A DNA stretch of 64,000 bases from Riptortus pedestris (Eukaryota; Arthropoda; Insecta; Hemiptera; Alydidae). The notes beneath the pieces were generated by a model that searched no databases, was not told the origin of the DNA, and saw nothing but the letters and a program-made list of their open reading frames with translations. Below, piece after piece: positions 12,442 through 25,500 of this stretch; the first letter of the stretch is position 1, and each line of letters opens with the position of its first letter. The DNA lies in the NCBI GenBank assembly GCA_019009955.1, contig CM032231.1:86855001-86919000 (forward strand). Reading direction: 5' to 3'. The position numbers were made by a program, and so were the translations under genes.

Positions 12442-13846
12442 AAAATACTCAAAAATCCGATATTGAACAAAAACTCAGAACATCACGAAGAAAACAACAA
12501 TAACAACCATAATTAAAAACAATAAATAGGTGACAAAAAATATTAATTTATAAAACTATTATTAAATGGTAATTAAATTTAAAATAGTTTTCAAACTTTG
12601 TAAAACATCTCTTTACTTTAACACGACACATTTCATTTCAAGACTGACGCAACCAATTTTACAGGAGAATTAAAAAATGTTTTTCGGTTATTTATTATGT
12701 TTTAGTGTCCACGACTTCATAATCTTTATTTTCTATTACTATTTGACTATTCGATTTATTGATGAAATCTCTAAAAATTATTTCTGAAAGTAGTTGCTAG
12801 AGTTCCTTGGTCGCTTGGAAAGTAAAATATTTTTAATCGTATCTGTGGATAAAACTACAATTACTAAAAAAAATAAAAAAAAAAAAAATAAAAAAAAAAA
12901 AAAAATGGACATTGAAAATAAGTACGACTTTGGTCGCCATTTTATCACTAAAAACTAAATGAAATAAAAACCCCAAATACACCTGCAGTTTCTTTATTTT
13001 TGAGTAGTTTCCAAAAATGTGTGTTAAAGAGAAAACGCCGACTCTTGAGCGCGCGCTTAATAGTTAAAACTAAATGTTTTGGTAATAATAAATTAAGCAT
13101 CTGAAAGACCTCCATGTGTGTCTGTTAATTTTGTTTCGTTTTTTAATTTTATACAGTTTTTCCCCCGAGCAACATCGCCACAGTTGTGAAGCTCCAAATA
13201 AATAAATAAAAAATAACTTCCTACAACTACGAAAATTCAACTAAACCAACTGAATGCTTTTGTTTTCCTAAAAGTATATTAAGCCCTTGATATTGCGCTC
13301 CTCTTCATTCATTTCAAACGTTCAATTTCTTAAAATATAGAATTGTGAACAATAAATGGTGATTATTGTAGTTCATTCATAAATAATCCTTTTACGATAG
13401 TTCTAAGATTATATCTTTAACTGTTATCTTATCGAAACGCTTTTAAATGGTCGCATGAAGTCAGTGACTTTTGCCCCTCTCAGCTGTCATCATTTAAAAA
13501 ATGCTAGTAATTTTCTATTCTGATTTATCATTGTCAAATAATAATTACAAATTTATTCCTCGTTTGGATAAATAAATAGGTGGAGTTATCACAGCGCTTC
13601 ACGTTTACCTATCAATAACAACCTATATTAGGTGCGTCGTCTATCCTCAAGTTATGAATGGCTGGATTTTGTAGACCTTTCTCTCATCTTGAGATAAGTC
13701 AACCCAAATTCGGAAATCTCATACAAATCCAAATTCGGATAGCTCACTTATAAATTTTTAACGCCCCATGTATTTAAGGGACGAAGAGTGTAGTGACCAT
13801 TTTTAAATATTTCTCATTATCGTTTCGTTCGTGGGAAATTGTACAT
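12442..13846. other. Unassigned AT-rich region
   Basis: Contains an A-rich low-complexity stretch (12868-12905). No gene seen. Confidence 0.4.
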
Positions 13847-13969
13847 TTTAGCAGATTTCCCTTAAGGGAAATCAGCTATTGAGGTCGTACTCATGACGCG
13901 ATTTTCGCAAAAGTTCTTCAAATGTCCATCGATCCTACCCAGGAGATGTCGAAAATGAGGTCCGTTCAA

Positions 13970-14028
<59 letters not shown>

Positions 14029-14462
14029 TGTTAACACTCTAGCGGTCGTAATTTTTGTTTAATCGGCAACAAACTCGGTATTTAACCGTTTTATGTAAAA
14101 AGGAAGATCAAGTTCGTTAACGGCTGAAATCTGACCAGTGGGAGGGGGGGGTTTAGAGGGGGGATTTTCGAAAATTCTAAATATCTCCGTTACTATACGT
14201 CGGATCAAAAAATTGTATAGAACCAATCTTATTACAAATTAAATTTACTATAAATATTGTTCTATACATTTATTCTCTATCTTGAATATTAACGGAGATA
14301 TTGGCATTTTTATTAAGTGTATCGGACGAGCTATGGTTTTCGCCGAAAGCTAGGTCGTCCGTTTCCATAACTAATCGGCACTCGTATGGAGATTTCTTTA
14401 TTGTATAACTTTACGTGGGAAATCTGCTTAGTTTACGCTGCCCCTGCGTGACGGACTTTTTT
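13847..14462 (+). mobile_element. HINE-like copy with both ends
   Basis: TTTTAGCAGATTTCCCTTAA to GCGTGACGGACTTTT. (TA)n core 13974-14025. Internal poly-G tract GGGAGGGGGGG near 14141. Confidence 0.65.
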
Positions 14463-14479
14463 TTAGTTTTCAGCCCTCA

Positions 14480-14862
14480 GTAATCCCCCATTCATAATGC
14501 TGGCTGGCCTGCAAACAATAAGGTATTAAAAAGAATCAGCCGTTAAAATATCGATGCTCTATGCATTTTTTCGTAACTCAAATATTAAGCAAGTTATTCG
14601 TATTTTCTTGTGTTCAGCCGTCAGTAAATCCCTTTAAGTACTCAACAAAGTTTGGCTTAGAAATAGAGAATGTATGATGAGATGGCATTACTAGTGTGTC
14701 ATACGCTGCACGCGTGAGAAATCTGCTTCGTTTATGCAGCCCTTGCGAAATCAGCTCTTGAGGTTGTACTGATGACGCGATTTTTGAAGAAAATATGTTC
14801 AAATGTCATCGATCCAACCGAGTAAATGACGAAAGTGGGGTCCTTTAAATATTACAGAACTG

Positions 14863-14927
<65 letters not shown>

Positions 14928-15270
14928 CTGTTACCGCTCTAGCGGTCGCAATTTTGGTTTAATTGTTACTAAACTCGATATTTAATCGTTTTATGTAAAA
15001 AGAAAGATCAAGTTCGTTAATGGTTGAAATCCGACCAGTGGGTAGGGGGGGGGGGGGGAGGAATTTTGAAAATTCTTAATATCTGCGTTATTATACGTCG
15101 GATCGAAAATTTGTACAGAACCAGTCTTGTTACAAATGTAATGTGATATAAATGGTGATATGTACCTGTTTCACTATCTTCATTATTAACCGAGATATTT
15201 TCATTTTATAGCTTTCGGCCTTCAGCAACCCCCCCCCAACTCCTACTCATGCCATATTAGCAATAAGCTG
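14480..15270 (+). mobile_element. Two HINE-like pieces fused end to end
   Basis: 14480-14736 is the 3' part of one copy, ending in GTTTATGCAGCCCTTGCG. It joins directly to GAAATCAGCTCTTGAGG, the 5' part of another copy that runs through a (TA)n core (14870-14922) to about 15270. Confidence 0.55.
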
Positions 15271-16195
15271 TTATACTATTGATCCCCATCCAACTAGGAA
15301 ATTCGCTCCAATGTCCAATGTATCCTCAACTCTTCTCCAACTTCGTGAAATCCATATTGGCCTACTTATTCCTCTTGCCTGCGCGTTTCTTGCCCCCTTC
15401 TCCATGAAGAGATCACCTCAGGTCTCCCACCTTCGTCAGCAGTAGGGACAGCCCACAACTTCTGCTGAGTGGCAAGACGCGCTCTGGGATTCTTCCTCTT
15501 TTTTTTTTTTTACTTCCGTCCTGCCTGGATGTTTACTAAAGCGTAGGTATTAGCCAAGTAACTAACTTATGGTGGTATCAGGATTACTAACTTATAGTTG
15601 TCCTTGCTTGAGGCACCTAAGTATTCATGCTCTCAACAGCTTATAAGAAAATATTGTAGCTATTGGTTATATGTGCATCTGCTGTCCACGGTTCCCTCTG
15701 GTTCTTGTGCCGTCTTATTCCATTTCTTTCTTAATAGAACTTAACTTCCAAATCATTAATACCTGCTTGAAGACTGGGAATATTTCTTGTTAGTATTTTG
15801 ATGACATTTTGGGGATTCTCACCTCAATTCTCCAAGAGAACTATACTTGCGTTTGAATGTGGAAGGATATTTCCATTCTAAACCTTTCCTTAGAAGTTGA
15901 TTCCATTAATATTCAATGGAACTTAGATGCGGTAGGAATGGAAACATTTCCTGAATATAGCGGTTCAAGTATATGCCAAATAAGAAAAACAATCAATCCT
16001 CATAAACGAATAACACTTCTTATATTAACGCCACATGTTCACTCGATACTAAAGGCTCACTGGTATCTTAGTTTTTATTAACAAATAAGGCGGAAAATAT
16101 AACAAGATTAGAAAAATATATTTTTAAAATTCAACTGCTCCAGCAAATACAATACATCTTTTCAAAATCATTTAAACTTTTTCTCTCTTTTCCAG
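15271..16195. other. Unassigned region before first visible transporter exon
   Basis: Somewhat GC-richer from 15290 to 15540, resembling decayed repeat, but no protein motif recognised. The small frame at 15857-16081 shows no family resemblance. Confidence 0.4.
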
Positions 16196-16430
16196 ATGCC
16201 GAATGCCGCAGGAAGCAGAGAATACAACTTATTGGGCAGTAAATGACACAATATCACATTTAATCTACCCTTGGGACCCTTTACACAAGTCTAGGTCTAC
16301 ATGCCTTATGTATAAAGCAAACTATACGGACGCATACTTTGAAAATGGAATTATAGCTAATCAAACTGTCCATTGTGATGCTGGTTGGGTGTATGACACT
16401 TCCAACTATGAGAGCACAACTTTAACTGAG
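16196..16430 (+). CDS. SLC22 gene, extracellular-loop exon
   Basis: The acceptor ttttccag precedes position 16196. The first base completes a codon of an unseen upstream exon, then the frame reads [13 protein letters not shown]...[16 protein letters not shown]. It is the large loop between helices 1 and 2, with four N-glycosylation sequons and conserved Cys residues. The donor gttcgt is weak, but the phase-0 join to EWDLVCD in the next exon fits the family exactly. An ATG at 16203 is internal and is not a start. Confidence 0.88.
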
Positions 16431-19400
16431 GTTCGTTGTAGTGATAATACTTTGTCAAAAATTAACCTTCTTTCTCATATATATATACATTTTATTGATA
16501 ACAATTCTATCATGTTCTGACAAAAATGCCCAGTGACAAATTAGTGTCTTAGCCCTTAAGGGAAATGAGCTATTGAGGTCGTACTCATCACGCGATTTTC
16601 GAAATTATTTGTGTAGGTTTTCTTTCCGGTGAGCCTTTGGCAGACCTGTTTGTTTACATTTGAGCCGGTAGGAGAAAGATTTCTTGTTACCATTTGTATT
16701 TATTCACTTAATATTCACTGTGGTGTTGTGTTAGCAGTATGTAGGTTTATCTATTATTAATCTTCATGAGGGAAATCTGCTTACTTTACGCAGACCCTGT
16801 GTGATGGACGTTTTTACATTTCTAAAATATTTTTTATTTGAAAAATTAGCATGGTGTGTTTCCTATAGCTTGGTGCACACAGGGATGTTTTATTCCTCTG
16901 GATTTCAAATTGCTACCTCATTGCTAATATTTGAAGTCTGTTTATATATGTGTGATACTCAGTATATAGAACTTGAATAAGTTCTACCAATTGATGTGGA
17001 GCCCAGATTCATGAAAAATAAAAATGCTTTGAATTCCCCACTTTAGTTGCCACAAAAATTGCATACTACTGTTTGAACAAAAAATTAATATTTATGTTCT
17101 ACGGAATGTATCCAAAAAATCATATCATCTGCTCGGGCAGTCTAACAGGTTCCATTATTTCAAAATCACTCGTCTGCTACTTTTGATAGCACAGATGGTC
17201 AGATGCACCATACAATTACATTGCATTGGACTGGCTCTCATTAGGCATTTGTGCAGCTTCTTGAGGAGCCAAATATATTTCTTATGATTCTTCTTTCCCA
17301 GACCTGTGCTCTCTAGTTTGCGTAATTCCATGTCCCATTGTCATACAAAACACAGGCTTGAACTCGTTTTTATAGATCATTATTTTTGTTTCCCATGGCA
17401 GGCTCTTACATCTGAGAACTTCCTGCAGGGCGTAAAACCATCTGGACCCTGCAAACAGTCTAGTTCTGATATCAACTTACCATTCCTCAGAGACAATTAA
17501 ATGATTTACATCCAGGAAACGCTTACTCCCCAGAAATTATGGAATCCTCTGTATCTCTTGTCTGTCTAGGCAACCTCATGTACTTCATTTTATCTGTATT
17601 TAAACTGATCCATAGATTTTGTTCTCCTCACGCACTCTTTTATCACACTGGCCAGTTATAACTGTAAGTAATTGCCTGTAGGGATGCACCATATGGCTGT
17701 GTGTCGCCTATTTTATATGAAACCACCAATATTATTTTTTATTCCTCAGAGTGTCATTTTAATGCTAAGGTTATTTACAGCACCGGTTCCCTGCTTTAGA
17801 CACACAGAAACCTCAAAGCTGTCTGAGACACCTACACTGGTTTTGACTTTATAGAAAGTCATTTCAAGTATCTCCCTGGTCAATCTAATAAGCAATTGTT
17901 TGTGGAAAAATATATCCTTATTCAAAGCAATCTATACCAAACCAATTAAATATGGGTATGAGGCATTCAACCAATACTTATCAAGTGGGAAGGGGGTCGG
18001 ATACCTTTGAAATCATTTTACATATTTTTTAATATATTTATTTGACACTTGTATTAATTTGAGTCGTGCATTCAATTCTCCCTTGTTATGAAAGGTTGAT
18101 TCAGTTACAGGTTCACTAAATAAAATCCCTAATAAAAATACAAAAACCCTAGTAAAGGATGCTAATCTGTAAATAATTCTTACAATCAGCCAAGAATATA
18201 GTTCTTATTAGGATCAATAGAAAGTACTTTTAAATTAAAAGACTAGTAGAGGACAAGGCCTTTTTATTGATCCTGATCAATTGGTTCATCTACTATCCAG
18301 CATTACGTGAGATATTTCTTATTAGTTTTATTTAACAAATATATTAGCGGAGCATTAGAATTAAAAGTAATTCTTTTCTAAAGTGTTTAATATTTAAATT
18401 ATCTTTACTTTTTATTTACTTAGAATATTTTTATGTAACAGTGGGACCTTGTTTGTGACAAGGCTTGGCTAAGAGCTACTTCAGATGCTGCCCTCATGAT
18501 CGGTGTTATGCTTGGCTCCATCATCTTTGGGGATCTTTCCGACAGGTGACTAGGTACTCCTTACAGAACCCCATGCCTTCCTCAAACAACCATGTTTCTT
18601 ATTCGGTGAAAAATATATATTTATTTTAAAAATTATTTATTCTATTAATATTTTTTTTCAGGATTGGAAGGAAACCAATCTTCTTTATTTCCTTAGTACT
18701 TCAAGTACTTTTTGGATTATTGGTTGCAATGTCACCTAATTATTATTCCTTCATATTTTCAAGAAGTGTGGTTGGGGCAACAACCTCTGGAGTATATCTG
18801 GTTGCATATGTTATTGGTATGTATCAATATCTTTAATATAAATAATTATTCACATAATAGTCTAAGTACATTTGAATCCTTTGTTTTTATTAATGGAATG
18901 GATTGAGCACATTGACAGTTATTATAATTTTAATCTCAGAATAAATAATTTCTCCAATTTTGTATAAATGCTTCTATCGAATAGTTTGACTTCTAAAACA
19001 GTCTATAATACACCAGTCTCTAATATAGTCAATAAAAACAGTCTTAATACTATTTTAATGAGAGAAAAGTTATTTAAATCTGGCTGGACTCACACATAGT
19101 ACAAATATTTATTGGTGATTAATAGTTCCGAGAGAAACCGGAGATTTATCATGCTCCGAGGGGTATGGGTTTATCATAAAGAAAACTCTACACATGCATA
19201 TGTTTAGCTGTATTGATGAAATTTGCAGAGTCAGATTTTTAAAACTATTCAACCCTTTAGACTGCCCAAGAAGATGCTAGCTCGATTATTATAATTGGCT
19301 GAATGGCCTCGAGAAGGATTTGCATAGGTTAGGCCATATATAAATATTTATGTTGTAAGAACATGAGTTTGTGCATGTTTACCTGTGTGTGCATACTCAC

Positions 19401-22400
19401 AAGATACGTCTGATGATTGTTGTTTTATTTTAACTCGATTCAATTCCATATTTTAATGTTTCCTACAACTATAAAAATCAAATTTGGTCGCCGAAATTGA
19501 ACTAGAATGAGTGGGGTTTATGGAAGGTGTGAAAAATATAAATATGTAAATATATCTTTTATTATAAATTAGAACAAAATCTTTTATATAATCTATCCTG
19601 TTTATAAATGAATATCGTGTATACAATTGCTATTCTGTACATTCTTATCTAAGCCTAGAAATAGCAAAGTACAGTTTATTTTCATTCAACCTTTAGTAAA
19701 CTCAAACCCTCCACCTAGGTTCGTCTTTATTATTTGGTTTTCAAAATTGTTCAACTACAGTACAGTTTTAAGAATTCGGGCCCAAGGCCTCCTTTTGTGC
19801 TTTTACCGCTTCAAAGCATGCCACAATATCCACTTAACTTGTTAACTAATGTAAACTTTGTAGCTCCCTCAAAGTTCTGAAGATCAACAACTCAAAGTTA
19901 TTTGATATAATGATGCCCCGAAATTACTGAAAATAAAACTTAAAGACCTCTCTCCATCCTGTTATAGCATATTGGCAAATGCATGCACACCAAGATTATT
20001 TGGAGCAACCTAACTTATTTGCATAACTGCAGTTATGCACTGATTCTTCTGTACAACCCATTATTTACCAATTTATACCCCAAACTCCATGTTCTCTTCA
20101 ATCTTTTTATTCTATATGCAATCTGTATTCTATATCTGTTTTTATTCTAAATGCTATCTGTATTCATTTCCATTGGAATACATATACATTTTACCTTTTC
20201 TTAAAAAGAAATACTACTTACATTTTCTATAAATATTTGTGAACTATACCAGCAACTTAAAAAGCTATTTTTATTAAAAGATTTATAGTTTCAACTCTAA
20301 ATGAAACACCTATTCAAAAAATGATCTGTTTTATTGCTTAATCAACTACTTACAAAACTTAGTATTCAAAATCATTTAACTTTTTTTTTTTTTTGAAATT
20401 TTAGAACTTGGGAACAGTTTAATTTGAATTGGTAGTTTAATTTTGTAGTTTATTATTTATATTGATTTTTTAATTTACATTTATTATTTCATATGTATCT
20501 CTTTTTTTTCTATGCAAGAGAGTCAGTTTAGTCATGTGAGTTAAGACATTAGCACTAATATTTTGTTACTATTTATTTACGTCCACTTTTTGCAACTTAG
20601 GCTAATTGGGATTAGCCTTAATAAACTTGGTAAACTTAGAGCCATGGTTTGATTAACCCTTTCATTGTGCGAAGCCACTATTTTGGCTTGATTCAAGCCA
20701 TTATAGTGCCTTTGCGCAATGAAAGGGTTAACCATAATGCCATAAAGTGGACATTAATAAATAATTTTTTTTATATTAACTTATTATAAAGGGTGACTTT
20801 CTTCATGATAATACAGGCTGTGCTTTTGCCCAATCTTCAAATTAACAAAAAAAGCAACTTTACTGCACATTTGCTTAATTTTTTACAAATTGCAATGCCA
20901 TTGCTAAAAAATTATTTCTAAAATTTCTTTGATCTGAAAAAATCACTTGCTTATGTGTGGAGAAGTATAATGGTTCTTATTTAATGCCAACTGCAAATCT
21001 AGTACATAACTAACTCTTAAATTTTATTAGAAATATTTTATTTTTGGTAATTTGAAATATTTATTTGCAGCTATGGAAATGGTTGGACCAAGGAAGAGAA
21101 TGTTGGCGGGTGTAATATTTCAAATGTTTTTTACCGCCGGTTTTCTCTTGACTGCTGGATTTGCTTATTTCCTAAGAGATTGGCGTACCTTACAAATAAG
21201 TTTAACACTGCCAGGAATTGCATTTTTTTCATATTGGTGGTAAATTATTTTATTTATTTATTTTTGTCACTGCTACAGTAATTATTTATTTAGTGCATAT
21301 TTATTTAATGTGAGTGTTTTGTTTCAAAATGTAATTTTAGTATCTACCAGTGCCAAATGAGTTTTTTTGAATCTGAAAGATAATTTTGATTATCATCCAT
21401 TCGGTACCATGTAATTAAAAGTGTTGAAACGAAGATAGATATTTTTTACAAGTCAACTACAATACAAGACTTCACTAGCCATGGGAACCAATCTTTAGTA
21501 ACATTTATATGACAAGAAACTTGCCCATATTGTCTATATGTAATCAGTATCCTATTTATCCTTTAACTGTAACCAAAAGCTATTTATCCTTTGTTGTCTA
21601 GCCTTCCTCTGCTAATGGAGAATAACAGACAGTGGTAGAAAAGTTCATATTAAAATTCTCTATCATCAACCCCAGTCAATATTAAAAATTAATTATGTAT
21701 CTATTCCCTTTAAATTTATAGTTTAAAAGTATGTGTTTGATATTTTTATGTAATACGGCTCCTTTCAAAAGACATTCCCATTCTTTTATAGGTTTATTCC
21801 TGAATCTGTAAGGTGGTTGTTAACAAAAGGAAGATGGGAGGAAGCCAAAAAAAGTCTTAGGGCTGTTGCTAAAGAAAATAAAGCTACATTACCAGAAAGC
21901 GTTTTAGAAGAACTTTGTGTACAGGTAAATTAGGCGTTTAACTAATATTTATTTAAATAGCATTTATTAGTGGTTTATTAATCTACATGCAAAATATTAT
22001 TTAAAGGATGTGTTATTCAAAGGGAAGTGTTATGTGAACTAAGCAGATTTCTTATGTTTGGAACTTTCATCTCACGGTGTAGTGGTGTCATCTCACATTC
22101 TATTCTGTATTCCTCCTGTAATAAGAAGTCTATGTAAACAAGACATGAATATTAACAACAATTAATGTACAACCCCCGTTAACCAAGGAATACCCGGAAT
22201 GAGTTGTCTCCAGTCGACTAACTGGCCTCATTATACCACAGGGGGGGGGGGGGGAGGCAGATGTTAGTTCACCCTGTTAGTCAGCCTGTGAGCAGGAGCT
22301 AAGAGATTCATAATTGTTAGTATCTTGAGGAGTTGTCAGACTATATACTCATTAGACCCTGCTGTTCCATTAGTACTTTGACACTAGCACACTCTGGTAG

Positions 22401-25400
22401 TGAGCTCGTGAACTCAGCTTACTGACAGTAGTTAATAGATGTGTCCATGCCTATCTGCATGGCCACCGGCTCCCCCTTATATATATATATATATATATAT
22501 TTAGTGTCCTAGAACTAGTTAAGTTCCTCAATATAGACAAGAATAAGGTTCACTTAACGTGGCCAAACAAGAACTTGGCTTAAGCTCATAGTACAAAAAT
22601 TAATAATTTAATTTATTTAATTACTCTAGGCTCTTGAGGAGTGGATTTTTGTCCCATCTAAAATATAATAAAATATTATAATTAATTGAATTAAATAATT
22701 CACCTATGATCAAATTTACGCCTGGCAACCTAAATTATTATCAGATTGTTCATTTATAAAATCATCATTTAATAAGGGAAATTAAGACTCTCAGTGCAGA
22801 TAAATTGATATTTATTTTAAATCAAAATTGATCCATAGATTATAATATTCTCTATATTTTTAATTATCTCAAGCTAATACATGGGGAAAAACAGATAGTG
22901 ATAAAAAGAATCTAACTAACTACAGGAGCTGGGCGTTCCCACAATATCACTCCAAATTACGTGAAGAAATTACTCGGCTTCATATAGAACAACTTTAATT
23001 ATTTAATGGTATATAGCAAAGACCATTTTAATATTTCGCTCTATTTTAATACTTATTTAGCACATATTTGTTGAATGCAATATTTTATTACCTTTTTACC
23101 TAATAGGCTATACTTCTGGCTTGATGTGATTTTATCTAATTCTGTTTAATTTTCACAAAATCTTAAATTTCTTGACAATTTTTCAATAACTACATTTTAA
23201 ATGTTTAAACTATCTTTTAGCTTACCTTTAGTTATAATTTATGTAAATATAAACTGTTTTAATTACACAATTACAAATACTTCATAATTACAGTTTATCT
23301 ATGCCTTCTAGAAAGTGTTCTTTACCATATTTACCTTGTCATATCTCAGCTTGTAATCAAAACTATAAAATGAATTATGTTGTACATGTTCTGTCATACA
23401 GTACTACCCCCTAGCCAGAATTTCATATTTTTATATTTTCCCCATCAGAGATATTAACCCCTAAAAATGGTAATTTTTGAAAATTGTGTATTTTTTAAAA
23501 AAAAATTCAAGAAATAGGGTGCAAGCTATAGTCATGGTGTATAAATAGAAATACTTCCTGACTATTTGTAGCAAAAAACTTGTCTCACGTATTCTAATCA
23601 TTCTCAAGAAACATCACCCTTAAAAACCGAAAAGAAAAAAAAAAAAAAAAGAGATTAGAAATATGAAAACAGCCTTTAATTTCACCTCTAAAACCTAAAT
23701 TTGGGTAAAAAGATATGAAACATAAAATGTAGCCCTTTGTTTTCTGATAATTTTGTTTTTGCCCCATTGAACAAATAGTTTTCGAGATACAGGTGTTACC
23801 ATAAATGCTTGGATGTAGCAATTCACCATATAAACATGGCCACCTTTTAAAAACCATTAGCAAAGTAAAATCTTTAAAATGGTGATTTTCAATTTCCGAC
23901 ATGTAAGGGTATTGTATAAAAAAAATGAATTTTTAAAAAAAAATAATGAAGCAACCACTGCTGGATGACTTGAAACGGATTGATTGATCCTTATATGTTA
24001 TATGAAGAACTAAAAAGTCCACCATGCAGGGGCTACATAAACTAAGCAGATTTTCCACGTGAAGTTATACAATAGAAAAATTTATTTAGTGACGGGCTCA
24101 CTAAATAAACTCCTTGAGCCCACCCTGGCTAGAAAAGGGTGGTAACATGTAGATAACCCGTCCTAATTAGCCTAGTAGCATAAAGTGGACGTAAATAATA
24201 ATAAACAACAATAGAGAAATCTCCATACGAGTGCCAAGCAGTTACAGAAACGGCCGAACTAGCTTTTGTCGGGAAACTCATTCGAGTTTTATCTGCCCAC
24301 ATTTAATAAAAATGCAAATATCTTAGTTAATATTCAAGATAGAGAATAAATGTATAGAACAATATTTATAGTAAATTTAATTTGCAATAAGATTGGTTCT
24401 ATACAATGTTTTGATCGACATATGGTAACGGAGATATTTAGATTTTCGAAAATCCCCCCTCTAAACCCTCCCCCTCCCACTGGTCCAATTTCAGCCATTA
24501 ACGAACTTGATCTGTCTTTTTGCATAAAACATTTAAATATCAAGTTTGGTAACGATCAAACAAAAATTGCGACCACTAGAGCAATAACAGACAAATATAT
24601 ATAGATAGATAGATAGGTAGATAGATAGTACGATAGATAGATAGAACGATAGATAGATAGGTAGATAGATAGAATGATAGATAGATAGGTAGATAGATAG
24701 AACGATAGATAGATAGGTAGATAGATAGAAAGATAGATAGATAGGTAGATAGATAGAACGATAGATAGATAGAACGATAGATAGATAGGTAGATAGATAG
24801 AAAGATAGATAGATAGGTAGATAGATATATAATTTTGAACAGACCTCATTTTCATCATCTCCTGGGTAGGATCAATCGACATTTGAAGAAATTTTTCGAA
24901 AATCGTGTCATGAGTATGACCTCTATAGCTGTAAGGGACTTAAAATCATGTTTGTTTATGGCTGAATTTGTGTCAGAAGGGAGGGTTTAGAGAGAGAGAG
25001 TAAACTCAAAATGTCAAAACAACAAACAGAAAAATTGTATGCAAACAATCTTGTTGCTAGTTTAATTTTCTATAAATGGTCTATATATATATATATTTTT
25101 TTTTTTTGACTCTCGAATATTAACCGAGATATCCATTATTATTCAGTCCTCATTAAACCTTTCACTTATGCTTATCTCATATTAATGAGAAGCTGATATT
25201 TATCATGAAATATTCTGTTCCAAGCTTAAGTATAGAATATTGTTTTCATTGTACTTTTACTACTGGGATATACTCAAATTTGTTGGGTTTGTTGTCATAA
25301 ATATTAACATATTTTATTCTGGACTGGATGATATTCTTTTTAATCAGAAACATACAAGATATTTAACTGTTTCATGCAAAAATGAAGATTATAGCTGCTA

Positions 25401-25455
25401 ACGGCAATGAACCTTCAGTAGGGGGTTTAGTGGGGGAAATTTTATTTTATATATA

Positions 25456-25500
<45 letters not shown>

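Larger units (their letters stand above)
24008..24935 (-). mobile_element. HINE-like copy carrying a SINE and a GATA-type core
   Basis: Begins TAAAAAGTCCACCATGCAGG. A SINE (24082-24207) is inserted near the left end, and the usual (TA)n core is replaced by a 230-bp GATA-derived array (24598-24826). In transporter intron 5. Confidence 0.6.

Noticed and set aside
15857..16081. Upstream coding exon of the transporter
   Set aside because: No hydrophobic helix, no family motif, and it ends before the acceptor of the first real exon without a usable donor.
17050..17900. Possible retroelement coding remnant in transporter intron 1
   Set aside because: Base composition differs from the surroundings, but none of the standard RT, endonuclease or RNase H motifs could be read in any frame.
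24556..24882. 108-residue [12 protein letters not shown] frame on the minus strand
   Set aside because: Pure product of the GATA tetramer array.
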